Assembly (NCBI RefSeq): GCF_021730305.1
Contig: NZ_CP032674.1
Span: 2,713,001 to 2,777,000, forward strand
Length of the DNA: 64,000 nucleotides
Origin: Xanthobacter sp. YC-JY1
Lineage (GTDB): Bacteria; Pseudomonadota; Alphaproteobacteria; Rhizobiales; Xanthobacteraceae
Direction: 5' to 3'
Part shown: one piece after another, positions 50,672 through 59,718 of the stretch
Layout of the letters: each line of letters opens with the position of its first letter
How positions within the stretch are numbered: position 1 is the stretch's first letter
Made by a program: the position numbers and the translations under genes
The notes under the pieces: generated by a model
Database searches by the model: none
What the model saw: the letters and a program-made list of their open reading frames with translations, nothing else
What the model was told of the DNA's origin: nothing

Positions 50672-53122
50672 TCAGGCCTTGACCAGCGGCAGCTTGGGCA
50701 CCGGGCTGCCGGAGCGGCCCGAGCCGCCGGCGGGCCCGCCCTTCGGGCCCTTGCCCTTGGGGGTGGGCTTGGCCTTCGACTTGGCCGCCGGCTTGCGGCG
50801 CTTGGCGGGAGCCGGCACGATCTTCTCCGGCTTGGGGGTGACGGGGCCTTCGGGGAATTCGAAGCCGAGCTTCGAGTCCTTGCCCTCGCCCTCCACCACC
50901 ACGCGGACGTGGCCGCCATTCTTGAGCGCGCCGAACAGCACGAGGTCCGCCAGCGGAGTCTTGATGAACTCCTGGATGACGCGGGCCATGGGCCGCGCCC
51001 CCATCTGCTCGTCGTAGCCGCGATCCACCAGCCACGTGCCCGCCTCGTCGGAGAGCTCGATGGTGACATTGCGGTCGGCGAGCTGGGCCTCCAGCTGCAG
51101 CACGAACTTCTCAACCACCTGGGTGATGACCTCGGGCGGGAGGTGACCGAACGGGATCACCGCGTCGAGGCGGTTGCGGAACTCCGGCGCGAAGGTCCGG
51201 CTGATGGCCTCCGAGTCGTCGCCCTCACGCTTCTGGCGGGTGAAGCCATAAGCGGGCTTGGCAAGGTCGGCGGCGCCCGCATTCGTGGTCATGATGAGGA
51301 TCACGTTGCGGAAGTCGATCTGCTTGCCGTTATGGTCGGTCAGCTTCCCGTGGTCCATCACCTGCAGGAGGATGTTGAAGAGGTCCGGATGGGCCTTCTC
51401 GATCTCGTCCAGCAGCAGCACGCAATGCGGGTTCTGGTCCACGCCGTCCGTCAGCAGGCCGCCCTGGTCGAAGCCCACATAGCCGGGAGGCGCGCCGATG
51501 AGGCGGCTCACGGTGTGGCGCTCCATATACTCCGACATGTCGAAGCGCAGGAGCTGCACGCCCAGGATGGAGGCGAGCTGCTTGGCGACCTCGGTCTTGC
51601 CGACGCCGGTGGGGCCGGAGAACAGATAGCAGCCGATGGGCTTCTCCGGCTCACGCAGGCCGGCACGGGCCAGCTTGATGGAGGCGGAGAGCGCCTCGAT
51701 GGCCTTGTTCTGCCCGTAGACCACCCTTTTCAGAGTCGTCTGCAAGTTGGCCAGCACCTCGGCATCGTCCTTGGAGACGGTCTTGGGCGGAATCCGCGCC
51801 ATGGTGGCGATGGTCGCCTCGATCTCCTTGAGTCCGATGGTCTTCTTACGCTTGGCCTCGGGCAGCAGCATCTGGGCCGCACCCGACTCGTCGATCACGT
51901 CGATCGCCTTGTCCGGCAGCTTGCGGTCATGGATGTAGCGGGCCGACAGCTCCACCGCCGCCTTGATGGCGTCGTTGGTGTAGCGCAGCTTGTGGTAGTC
52001 CTCGAAGTAGGGCTTCAGTCCCTTCAGGATCTCGATGGCGTCGGGCACGGTGGGCTCGGCCACATCGATCTTCTGGAAGCGGCGGACGAGGGCGCGGTCC
52101 TTCTCGAAATACTGGCGGTATTCCTTGTAGGTGGTCGAGCCCATGCAGCGGAGCGAGCCGGAGGCCAGCGCCGGCTTCAGCAGGTTGGACGCATCCATGG
52201 CCCCGCCCGAGGTCGCACCGGCACCGATGACCGTGTGGATCTCGTCGATGAACATGATCGCGTTGGGATAGGCCTCGATCTCCTTCACCACCTGCTTGAG
52301 GCGCTCCTCGAAGTCACCGCGATAGCGGGTGCCGGCGAGCAGCGCGCCCATGTCGAGAGCGAAGACGGTGGCGGTGGCCAGCACCTCCGGCACCTCGCCA
52401 TCGTTGATGCGCTTGGCGAGGCCCTCGGCGATGGCGGTCTTGCCGACGCCCGGGTCGCCCACGAACAGCGGGTTGTTCTTCTGCCGGCGGCAGAGCACCT
52501 GGATGGTGCGGGTGATCTCGCTGTCGCGGCCGATGAGGGGGTCGATCTTGCCCTCATGCGCCTTCTTGTTGAGGTTGATGCAGTAGGCGTCGAGCGCGTC
52601 GGCCTTCTTCTGCTTGTCGTCGCCGGACTTGGTCTCGGTCTCCTCGTCGGCGCCGCGCACGGGCCGGCTCTCGGACATGCCGGAGCGCTTGGCGATGCCG
52701 TGGGAGATGTAGTTGACCGCGTCATACCGCGTCATGTCCTGCTCCTGCAGGAAATAGGCGGCATGGCTCTCGCGCTCGGCGAAGATGGCGACGAGCACGT
52801 TGGCCCCCGTCACCTCCTCGCGGCCCGAGGACTGGACATGGATGACCGCACGCTGGATAACGCGCTGGAAACCGGCCGTCGGCTTGGAATCGTCCGAGCC
52901 GGACTGGACGAGATTTTCCAGCTCGGTGTCGACGTATTCGATGAGATTGCGACGAAGCTTCTCCATGTCGACGTTGCAGGCGCGCATGACGGCGGCCGCA
53001 TCCTGATCGTCGACAAGCGAGAGAAGCAGATGCTCGAGAGTCGCGTATTCGTGGTGGCGTTCGTTCGCGAGGGCCAGAGCGCGATGGAGCGACTGTTCGA
53101 GGCTGCGTGAGAATGTAGGCAT
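50672..53122 (-). CDS. clpA: ATP-dependent Clp protease ATP-binding subunit ClpA
   Basis: This 816-residue AAA+ unfoldase has an N-terminal Clp repeat domain, NBD1 with Walker [15 protein letters not shown] and NBD2 with [14 protein letters not shown]. The ClpP-docking loop is in [14 protein letters not shown], so it reads YGF instead of the E. coli IGL. A basic Lys/Pro/Gly tail of about 50 residues ([20 protein letters not shown]) extends beyond E. coli ClpA (758 residues). ATG 53122 follows AGAGGTG. It works with ClpS, encoded just upstream on the same strand, in N-degron proteolysis. Confidence 0.97.
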   Translation of the reverse strand: MPTFSRSLEQSLHRALALANERHHEYATLEHLLLSLVDDQDAAAVMRACNVDMEKLRRNLIEYVDTELENLVQSGSDDSKPTAGFQRVIQRAVIHVQSSGREEVTGANVLVAIFAERESHAAYFLQEQDMTRYDAVNYISHGIAKRSGMSESRPVRGADEETETKSGDDKQKKADALDAYCINLNKKAHEGKIDPLIGRDSEITRTIQVLCRRQKNNPLFVGDPGVGKTAIAEGLAKRINDGEVPEVLATATVFALDMGALLAGTRYRGDFEERLKQVVKEIEAYPNAIMFIDEIHTVIGAGATSGGAMDASNLLKPALASGSLRCMGSTTYKEYRQYFEKDRALVRRFQKIDVAEPTVPDAIEILKGLKPYFEDYHKLRYTNDAIKAAVELSARYIHDRKLPDKAIDVIDESGAAQMLLPEAKRKKTIGLKEIEATIATMARIPPKTVSKDDAEVLANLQTTLKRVVYGQNKAIEALSASIKLARAGLREPEKPIGCYLFSGPTGVGKTEVAKQLASILGVQLLRFDMSEYMERHTVSRLIGAPPGYVGFDQGGLLTDGVDQNPHCVLLLDEIEKAHPDLFNILLQVMDHGKLTDHNGKQIDFRNVILIMTTNAGAADLAKPAYGFTRQKREGDDSEAISRTFAPEFRNRLDAVIPFGHLPPEVITQVVEKFVLQLEAQLADRNVTIELSDEAGTWLVDRGYDEQMGARPMARVIQEFIKTPLADLVLFGALKNGGHVRVVVEGEGKDSKLGFEFPEGPVTPKPEKIVPAPAKRRKPAAKSKAKPTPKGKGPKGGPAGGSGRSGSPVPKLPLVKA

Positions 53123-53368
53123 CGACACCTCTTTCGCGCGTCGCACCGGACTTTCGGAATCTTCCCCCAGATCCGGAGCACGTGCACCATTCACACAAAC
53201 TTCGTACTGGATGCCGCAGTGCGCAAGTCCCTCGGTGAAAGGAAAGCGCGGGGGCCCGTCGCCGAATAGCACTTGACGACGGCACAACGCCCCGCAGGCC
53301 CGAGCTTCCGCCCGGGTCGGGTCACGATCACTTTTTCTGCGAAAAGTCTGGTCGCCGGCTGTTGCGGC

Positions 53369-53764
53369 TTACTTCTTTTCCATCACGCACTGAAGCGGGT
53401 GCTGATGTTTGCGGGCGAAATCCATCACCTGAGTCACCTTCGTCTCGGCGACCTCGTAGGTGAAAACGCCGCATTCGCCCACGCCGTGGTGATGGACATG
53501 GAGCATGATGCGGTTGGCCTCGTCGCGGTTCTTGCTGAAGAACCGCTCGAGCACGTGCACCACGAACTCCATCGGCGTGTAGTCGTCATTCAGCAGAAGC
53601 ACGCGATAGAGGCTCGGCCGCTTGGTCTGGGGCTTGGTGCGGGTGATGACGGCGGTGCCCGGTCCGTCGCCCTTGCGCGGCGGCTCTCCGGCCATGGCGC
53701 GCGCGGGAGCCACGCGGGCGCGATCGGCGCCTGCCGGATGAGACGGATGGAAAACGTGCTTCAT
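53369..53764 (-). CDS. clpS: ClpS adaptor of ClpAP
   Basis: This 131-residue protein delivers N-degron substrates to ClpA. The substrate pocket sequence [20 protein letters not shown] and the [19 protein letters not shown] block are intact. I prefer ATG 53764 (GAGGAT upstream) to an internal ATG at 53695; this gives a 40-residue N-terminal extension over the core. The clpA start lies about 250 bp downstream. That spacing suggests clpA may also have its own promoter. Confidence 0.95.
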   Translation of the reverse strand: MKHVFHPSHPAGADRARVAPARAMAGEPPRKGDGPGTAVITRTKPQTKRPSLYRVLLLNDDYTPMEFVVHVLERFFSKNRDEANRIMLHVHHHGVGECGVFTYEVAETKVTQVMDFARKHQHPLQCVMEKK

Positions 53765-54215
53765 GATCCTCGCGCCCTGTCGCAATCTCCGGCGGCAACC
53801 CGGAGCCTCGACGCAGCCCTTGACGGCTGGCAATCATAGAAAAATCAGTGCGTCCGCGCCAGTACCACGGTGCGTCGGGCGCACGCGGTCGCAGGAACGT
53901 CGGTCGGCTTCTATGTCGGGAGCAATGCGGGCGGGCGCAAGGTCGGCTGCGCAAATCGCGCGTGCGGCGCTTTGATGCGCGGGGCCGGCAGAGGGCGAAG
54001 CCAGAACGCAAAAGGCCCGCGCTTCACCGGGCCGGTGCCAGTGCGCGGCCGGATCGCCAGAAGTGGGAGCGCCGGGGCGCGACGCGATACGAGCCCCCGG
54101 CGCGGCACCGGGAGGCCAGCCCTCACGGGAGGCCTCGCGGGATCATCCAGCCCCCGGCACGCAATGCAGCGCGCCGGACGGGGCGAACCTCAGGCCAAAG
54201 CCCGGGGATTTTGCC
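53765..54215. other. 450 bp intergenic region between phasin and clpS
   Basis: No frame here is convincing; those present are Arg/Ala-rich shadows of GC-rich sequence. The minus-strand terminator at 54009-54033 lies inside, and the remainder should contain the clpS promoter. Nothing else was recognised. Confidence 0.4.
54009..54033 (-). terminator. Probable terminator downstream of the phasin gene
   Basis: On the minus strand GGCCCG pairs with CGGGCC (54028-54033 with 54014-54019), followed by TTTTGC. It is about 180 bp beyond the phasin stop. The stem is short, so confidence is moderate. Confidence 0.6.
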
Positions 54216-54548
54216 TCAGCGGCCGAACTTGCCGAAGGAGGTCTCGAAGGGCTTGTAGCTCTCCTTCGCCAGCTCCGTGTAGAGCTCGCCGAGCTTGGTC
54301 GCCTGGGCGACGGCGCCCTCGTAGGCGGTCTTGAGGTAGGACTGCTGGATCTCGATGGCCTGCTCGAGGGTCTTGGCACCGAGCAGCTTCTCGAGGGCAG
54401 CGGTGCCCTGCTCGAAAGAAGCCTTGGTGTAATCGGCGATTTCCACCGCGATCGCCTGGGCGCTCTTGGAAAGAGTGCCGAAGCTCTTCACCGCGGCTTC
54501 GATGTTGTCCTTGCTGAGCTTCTGGAGCTCTTCAGCGCTCTGAACCAT
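54216..54548 (-). CDS. Phasin family protein
   Basis: This 110-residue, almost fully helical protein (KLSKDNIEAAVKSFGTLSKS, QAIEIQQSYLKTAYEGAVAQ, YKPFETSFGKFGR) belongs to the phasin_2 family that coats polyhydroxybutyrate granules. No membrane or signal segment is present. Two TGCAC-GCACAA boxes lie 80-120 bp upstream, typical of PhaR-controlled phasin promoters. It is a single-gene unit with a terminator downstream. Confidence 0.93.
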   Translation of the reverse strand: MVQSAEELQKLSKDNIEAAVKSFGTLSKSAQAIAVEIADYTKASFEQGTAALEKLLGAKTLEQAIEIQQSYLKTAYEGAVAQATKLGELYTELAKESYKPFETSFGKFGR

Positions 54549-54626
54549 TGGGTGTCCCCTTTCGCGCCAGCCAACGCGCTGGCATTGCGTCGAGTGGATT
54601 ATGCCTCCGCTCGGTTGTGGATATTA

Positions 54627-54669
54627 TGCACTGCACAACGAAAGTCAAGCGATATGGTGCACCGCACAA
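54627..54669 (-). promoter_or_regulatory. Putative PhaR operator: paired TGCAC(T/C)GCACAA boxes
   Basis: TGCACTGCACAA at 54627-54638 and TGCACCGCACAA at 54658-54669 are near-identical direct repeats 31 bp apart, about three helical turns. They lie upstream of the phasin start. PhaR/AniA repressors bind TGC-rich repeats at phasin promoters and release them when PHB accumulates. The assignment is inference from position and motif. Confidence 0.6.
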
Positions 54670-54843
54670 TGTGGCAGGGGTGTCCGGTTTACGCCTTGGT
54701 AACTCCGCGTTTTTAGGGTCAGGCACTGGTCGCTTCCCTGGACCTCCGGTGCGACGCACAAGCCTGCCACCAGGCTTCCCTGTCACATCGGTGTTCCGGA
54801 CAAAGGGGCGGCGTCTGCGACCAGCGACACGGGACAAAAGTAC

Positions 54844-56877
54844 ATGCGTTACGCTCGCGGCGGTCTGCCAAATTGCTCGAAAGCCCTTGCCCTTGCGGTG
54901 CTTGCGGCCTTCTCCCTGACCGCCACGGTGGCTGATGCGAAGCCGCGCAAGAAGACGCAGGTCGAGCGCAGCGCCAAGTCTTCGTCCAAGTCCTCCGCGA
55001 AATCCGCGTCGAAGACGAAACCGTCCTCCAATACCAAGACGGTAGCCGCGGCCGACCCCGACGGCGGTCGCTGGCGCTACGGCTCCGCCGCCATCATCGT
55101 GGACGCGAATACCGGCAAGGTGCTGTACGAGGAAAATTCGGACGCCCTGCGACATCCTGCCTCAGTCACCAAGATCATGACGCTTTACCTCCTGTTCGAG
55201 CAGCTGGAGGCCGGAAACCTTCGCCTCGACAGCAAGTTGGAGGTATCCGCGAAGGCGGCGTCACAGCAGCCCTCCAAGCTCGGCATGAAGCCCGGCCAGA
55301 CCATCGAGGTGGAGGACGCCATCAAGGCGATCGTCACCCGCTCGGCCAACGACGTGGCGGTGGTGATCGCCGAAAACCTTGCCGGCTCCGAGTCGGCCTT
55401 CGCCGAGGCGATGACCGAGAAGGCCCGCGCGCTCGGCATGAGCCGCACGGTCTATCGCAACGCGTCCGGCCTGCCCAACGTGAACCAGGTGACGACGGCC
55501 CGCGACCTGTCCATCCTCGGCCGCGCGATTCAGGATCGTTTCCCCAAGCAGTACAAGTACTTCGCCACCCGCACCTTCTATTATCGCGGCCAGGCCATCG
55601 GCAATCACAACCGCCTGCTCGGCCGGATCGACGGCGTGGACGGCATCAAGACCGGCTACACCAACGCCTCGGGCTACAATCTCGTCACCTCGGTGAAGCG
55701 CGACGGCCGCTATCTCGTCGGCGTCGTGCTCGGCGGCTCCAGCGGCGGCTCGCGCGATGCGCGCATGACCAGCCTCATCAGCCAGAACCTGCCCACCGCC
55801 TATGCCGGCGGTCGCGTGGCGCCGAAGATCACGGAAGTCGCCGACAACGCCTTCTCCATCGGCAAGCCGGGCAGCTTCAATGCGCCCATGCCGGTCGTCG
55901 CAGCCCGTGACGACGTCCAGCCCCATGCGGTGGCGCCGCTGCCGAAGCCGGCCGTGGTCGAGGCCAATGCCGAGCCCACCACCACCGCCTCCATCCCCGC
56001 CAAGCCCGCCGCGCGCACCGCCAACCAGATAGTCGCCGCCGCCGCGCCCTCGGCGCCCCTGCCGCAGGTGAAGCCCGGCTCCGCCGAGCCGATCAAGCCG
56101 GTGGCGGTGAAGACCGTTGCGATCCAGAAGCCCACCGCCGCGAATGTGGCTGCAGCTCCGGCCCCTGCCCTCGTGCAGGTAGCAGCCACCACCCAGTTCA
56201 CCTCCACGCCTGCGGGCGTCCTTGGCTATCTCGGCCCGTCCCGCCTCGCCCAGTCCCCAGCCGCTGCCGCCGCCACGGCCGCCGCGGAAGGCCGGGCCCA
56301 CGCCAAGCCGCAGCAGGTCGCCGCGCGCACCGATGTGCCGGCCCCCGCTCCCGCCGCGCCGACCGGCAAGGACACGTCGCGCCTTGGCGTGCCCGATCCC
56401 GCCGCCGAGCAGGCGATGCGCGCCGCGCGGATCGCCGCCATGGAGCCGGACGATCCGTATGCCCGCGCGCTGCGCTCCGCTCGTGAAGGTGTGGTGGACG
56501 ATCGCGCCCGTCCCCAGGCCGCCCAGCAGGCCGCCAAGCCCGTGCGCACCGCTTCCCTCGCCCCGGTGGCAGCTCCCCAGCCCGCGGCCGCTCCTGCCCC
56601 TTCCCAGCGCAGCCATGTGCCGGCTTCGGCCAAGAATGGCTGGAGCATCCAGATCGGCGCGTTCGACGGCGAGCGCGCAGCCCGCACCAAGCTCGACGCC
56701 GCCCGTGCACGCGTGAAGTCCGCGCTGGCCGGTGCCGACCCCTATACCGAGAAGGTGACGAAGGGTTCGACCGAGCTCTACCGCGCCCGCTTCGCCGGGT
56801 TCGATGAGAAGTCGGCGAAGGAAGCTTGCCGTTTACTCAAGCGTAACGATTTCGACTGCATGCCTATCAGGAATTGA
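54844..56877 (+). CDS. D-alanyl-D-alanine carboxypeptidase with C-terminal SPOR domain
   Basis: This 677-residue penicillin-binding protein has a signal peptide (ALALAVLAAFSLTATVADAK) and a Lys/Ser-rich linker. The active site comprises S-x-x-K in ASVTK (Ser107, Lys110), S-x-N in RSANDV (about 169) and K-T-G in GIKTGYT (about 269). A long Ala/Pro linker (about 330-590) leads to a SPOR domain (SIQIGAFDGERAARTKLDAA to the end). It trims stem pentapeptides. The SPOR domain, which binds denuded glycan at septa, suggests targeting to division sites. It is monocistronic. Confidence 0.93.
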   Translation: MRYARGGLPNCSKALALAVLAAFSLTATVADAKPRKKTQVERSAKSSSKSSAKSASKTKPSSNTKTVAAADPDGGRWRYGSAAIIVDANTGKVLYEENSDALRHPASVTKIMTLYLLFEQLEAGNLRLDSKLEVSAKAASQQPSKLGMKPGQTIEVEDAIKAIVTRSANDVAVVIAENLAGSESAFAEAMTEKARALGMSRTVYRNASGLPNVNQVTTARDLSILGRAIQDRFPKQYKYFATRTFYYRGQAIGNHNRLLGRIDGVDGIKTGYTNASGYNLVTSVKRDGRYLVGVVLGGSSGGSRDARMTSLISQNLPTAYAGGRVAPKITEVADNAFSIGKPGSFNAPMPVVAARDDVQPHAVAPLPKPAVVEANAEPTTTASIPAKPAARTANQIVAAAAPSAPLPQVKPGSAEPIKPVAVKTVAIQKPTAANVAAAPAPALVQVAATTQFTSTPAGVLGYLGPSRLAQSPAAAAATAAAEGRAHAKPQQVAARTDVPAPAPAAPTGKDTSRLGVPDPAAEQAMRAARIAAMEPDDPYARALRSAREGVVDDRARPQAAQQAAKPVRTASLAPVAAPQPAAAPAPSQRSHVPASAKNGWSIQIGAFDGERAARTKLDAARARVKSALAGADPYTEKVTKGSTELYRARFAGFDEKSAKEACRLLKRNDFDCMPIRN

Positions 56878-56892
56878 AGTTCTGACAGAGAA

Positions 56893-57612
56893 TCAGCGAT
56901 GCTTGCGCAAGATCACGTCCTTCGCTCGGTTGATCCTCGCCGCGAGATAATCGGATCCGCCATGATCGGGGTGGAGCTTCTTCATGAGGGAGCGGTGCGC
57001 CGAGCGGACAGCTTCGGCGCTCGCGCCCGGCTGAAGGCCAAGGATCTGATAGGCCTCCTCCTCGGGCATCGCAGCGTCCAGGCCACCGCCTCCGCCCATA
57101 TCCCCCGCACCCGCGTTTCGCTGTGCGTCCTCACGCCAGGCGGGCGCCCGGCGGTCGAGATAAGCTTCGAGTAGAGCCAGCGACTGCGCATCGCACTGCG
57201 GGCGCAGCGCCAGGAGGGAGGGGATGTCCAGCTCCTCCAGCCGCCGGCCGGCATGGGGCCCGGCCAGAACGGTTCCGCGCATGTCGCCGGTGGCGTGGTC
57301 CAGTTCCATCTCGATCATCGCCGTGCGCACGCCCGAAGTCTTCGGTGCGCTCCGCCGCTTGAACAGCCCGCCGAGATATCCCCCTATCCCCTGAGGATCG
57401 AGCCGCCCGAGCAGGGCGACGCCCGCCGCGCCCAGCGGCAGCGCGATCCCGATCCGCCCCGTGACCAGAGCGCCCGCGGCACCGAGCAGCGCGGCATAGG
57501 CCAGCGTCCGCATCATCGTGGCGATGAGTACCTTCGGATCGGCTTTGGTCCAGACCGAGAGGCCATAGAGGCCGATCAGCAGCAGCAACGCACCGGCGAC
57601 AAGGCTAATCAC
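56893..57612 (-). CDS. Membrane-anchored J-domain protein
   Basis: This 239-residue protein has two N-terminal hydrophobic segments (SLVAGALLLLIGLYGLSV; LAYAALLGAAGALVTGRIGIAL). A DUF-like middle contains MIEMELDHATGDMRGTVLAGPHAGRRLEELD-type sequence. The C-terminal J domain is EEAYQILGLQPGASAEAVRS, with the HPD motif in KKLHPDHGGSD. It should stimulate a DnaK at the membrane. GTG start at 57612. Its layout matches DjlA/DnaJ-like proteins common in Rhizobiales. The neighbouring upstream gene on this strand encodes a VWA protein. Confidence 0.88.
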   Translation of the reverse strand: MISLVAGALLLLIGLYGLSVWTKADPKVLIATMMRTLAYAALLGAAGALVTGRIGIALPLGAAGVALLGRLDPQGIGGYLGGLFKRRSAPKTSGVRTAMIEMELDHATGDMRGTVLAGPHAGRRLEELDIPSLLALRPQCDAQSLALLEAYLDRRAPAWREDAQRNAGAGDMGGGGGLDAAMPEEEAYQILGLQPGASAEAVRSAHRSLMKKLHPDHGGSDYLAARINRAKDVILRKHR

Positions 57613-57685
57613 GCAGAACTCCGGATCGAAAGCCGCGCCCCTGCGCCGGCGGGATGATTGCGAAAGACGGGCGAAGCGCCACCGG

Positions 57686-58420
57686 TCAGCGGCCCATGGC
57701 GGCGATGAGGCGGCGGGCGCCAGCGTCGCGGCGGGACGTCAGCGCCATCTGGCCGCCGGCCGCATAGGCGGCGACCGCCGCGAGCAGTTGGCGAAGCTCG
57801 CCGGGGGCCGAGGGATCGAACCGGCACCACGCTCCCCCGGTGACCTGCGCGAGGCCGCGAAAGACGTCTTCCACCCGGGCGTCGTAGCCTTCCTGGAACA
57901 TGAACAGTTTCACGCCGCGCAAGGCCAGCTGCCCGGCGGCCTCCCGCAGCACCGCCGGATCTTCCTCCACCGCGTCGCCGACGAAGACCGCGGCGCGCAG
58001 CCCCGAGCGCTCGGCTTCCTTGCCGAGATGGCCGAGGATGCGGTTGATCTGGGTGAGGCCGCCCATGCAGGAGATGCGGCGCATCAGCCCGCCCAGCGTC
58101 GCGGCATCGCGCACGAAGGGGGAGGCGCGGCACTCGTCCTGTCCCCGGTAATAGACGATCTGCATGTCGAGGCCGCCATGGGCGGCGGCGGAGGCGAACA
58201 TGTCCGCCTGGATGTCGCACGCGAGCGTCCATGTGGGCTGGCGAGAGCCGGTGGCATCGAGCGCGAAGGACAGTCGCCCACGTCCATCCGCAGGGCGGGC
58301 CGGCGGCATGCTGCGGGCCGCGGCGAGGAATGCCTCCACCTCGGCCGAGCCGGAAACCGGAACCGTTCCGCCCGCTTTGGTTTCCGCCAGTTTCCCCTTG
58401 CTGTCGTCGCGCGTCGCCAT
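57686..58420 (-). CDS. VWA domain-containing protein
   Basis: This 244-residue cytoplasmic protein has a von Willebrand A fold with MIDAS start LSFALDATGSRQPTW (DxTxS form) and VFVGDAVEEDPAV later. YYRGQDECRASPFVRDA and GGLTQINRILGHL are conserved-looking loops. There is no signal peptide. ATG 58420 follows AGAGAGGAACC. It is 73 bp upstream of the J-domain gene on the same strand, probably co-transcribed, which suggests a shared role in handling a protein complex. Function is unknown. Confidence 0.8.
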   Translation of the reverse strand: MATRDDSKGKLAETKAGGTVPVSGSAEVEAFLAAARSMPPARPADGRGRLSFALDATGSRQPTWTLACDIQADMFASAAAHGGLDMQIVYYRGQDECRASPFVRDAATLGGLMRRISCMGGLTQINRILGHLGKEAERSGLRAAVFVGDAVEEDPAVLREAAGQLALRGVKLFMFQEGYDARVEDVFRGLAQVTGGAWCRFDPSAPGELRQLLAAVAAYAAGGQMALTSRRDAGARRLIAAMGR

Positions 58421-58577
58421 CGGTTCCTCTCTTGTTCACACATAAGCCGCTTCGGACGGCGCACCAAGGCCCCTCCCCTTCGGCCGCGACGGATGCACCG
58501 CAATGGCTTGAAGCGAACCGGCCCAGGGCCTATCTGCACCCCCCAGCGGCCGGGCGCCGTATCGAGGGGATGGGACG

Positions 58578-59423
58578 ATGGCGACTTTGCCGAAGGTTGT
58601 GGGGCGCGTGCGCGATCTGAGGTCGGCAGTGGCCGGCTTCCGGGCCGAAGGCTCCAAGGTGGCGCTGGTGCCCACCATGGGCGCGCTGCATGTGGGCCAC
58701 ATGGCTCTGGCCGAGAAGGCGCGGGAACTCGCCGGCCGTACCGTTGTGTCGATCTTCGTCAATCCGGCCCAGTTCGCCCCCCACGAGGATTTCGACAAAT
58801 ATCCCCGCGCGCTGGAAGCTGACCTCTCCAAGCTGTCGGAGGTGGGCGTCGATCTCGTCTATGCACCGACCGCAACCGAGATGTACCCGGCAGGCTTTGC
58901 CACGCGCATCACCGTGGGCGGTCCCTCCGAGGGGCTGGAGACGGACTTCCGGCCGCACTTCTTCGGCGGCGTCGCGACCGTCGTGGGCAAGCTCTTCACC
59001 CAGTGCACGCCCGACTACGCCATGTTCGGCGAGAAGGACTACCAGCAGCTCAAGGTGGTGACGCGGCTTTCGAAGGATCTCGATCTCGGCGTCGAGGTGG
59101 TGCCGGTGCCGACCATACGCGAGGAGGACGGCCTCGCCCTCTCCTCCCGCAACGCCTATCTCGACGAGGAGCAGCGCAAGATCGCGCCGGTGATCTACGC
59201 CGCCCTCACCCGCGCCGCCGAGCAGATCCGCTCGGGCACCGAACCGCAGGCGGCGGTGGATACCGCCTCCGGCATGATTTCGGCGCTGGGCCTCAAGGTG
59301 GACTATGTGGCGGCCCGCCATGCCGAAACACTGGCGCCGCTCAAGGACGCCAAGGAGCCGATCCGGCTTCTCGCCGCCGCCTGGCTCGGCCAGACCCGCC
59401 TGATCGACAACATCCCCGTGTGA
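58578..59423 (+). CDS. panC: Pantothenate synthetase PanC
   Basis: This 281-residue enzyme joins pantoate to beta-alanine using ATP. The nucleotidyl-transferase HxGH-type motif is in VPTMGALHVGHMALAEKA. Further family blocks are SIFVNPAQFAPHEDFDKYPR, FGEKDYQQLKVV and LALSSRNAYLDEEQR (KMSKS-equivalent). The length is typical. panB is not adjacent. It is divergent from the VWA gene by about 160 bp. Confidence 0.97.
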   Translation: MATLPKVVGRVRDLRSAVAGFRAEGSKVALVPTMGALHVGHMALAEKARELAGRTVVSIFVNPAQFAPHEDFDKYPRALEADLSKLSEVGVDLVYAPTATEMYPAGFATRITVGGPSEGLETDFRPHFFGGVATVVGKLFTQCTPDYAMFGEKDYQQLKVVTRLSKDLDLGVEVVPVPTIREEDGLALSSRNAYLDEEQRKIAPVIYAALTRAAEQIRSGTEPQAAVDTASGMISALGLKVDYVAARHAETLAPLKDAKEPIRLLAAAWLGQTRLIDNIPV

Positions 59424-59434
59424 AGCGAATGGGC

Positions 59435-59450
59435 GGCGGTCTAGACCGCC
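59435..59450. terminator. Perfect palindrome between convergent genes
   Basis: GGCGGTCTAGACCGCC is a perfect 16 bp palindrome overlapping the stop of the small membrane protein and 12 bp after panC. It could end both transcripts or be a protein site; no T-run follows. Confidence 0.4.
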
Positions 59451-59635
59451 CCCATATAGCTCGCAGCAAAGCCGATCACGACCAGCGCGAGGCCGACGGA
59501 CAGCACCATCAGCATGCGGCCGGACGTGACGCCCTGCCTGGCCTTGGATGCCGTCTTCACCGGCGCCCCGTCCATGGTGCGGCCATCGGTGCGATGAAAG
59601 TCCACGTCTTCGCGGGCTTCTTTGGGATCTTGCAT
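59441..59635 (-). CDS. Small single-helix membrane protein
   Basis: This 64-residue protein has a hydrophilic N-terminus (MQDPKEAREDVDFHRTDGR) and one C-terminal helix (LMVLSVGLALVVIGFAASYM). ATG 59635 follows AGGAGAAC upstream. It lies between metC and panC with its own spacing. I do not recognise a family. The stop codon lies inside a perfect 16 bp palindrome, 59435-59450 (ggcggtctagaccgcc). Confidence 0.65.
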   Translation of the reverse strand: MQDPKEAREDVDFHRTDGRTMDGAPVKTASKARQGVTSGRMLMVLSVGLALVVIGFAASYMGAV

Positions 59636-59718
59636 GGTGTTCTCCTGACGGTGTTGTGTTCCGTAAGGAGAACGCTCCCCAGCGCCAGGGGTTTCCCCGT
59701 GACGCCGGGAAGGTTTGA

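Noticed and set aside
50657-53110. 817-codon plus-strand open frame opposite clpA
   Set aside because: It is Leu/Gly/His-rich without domains; ClpA motifs on the minus strand are complete.
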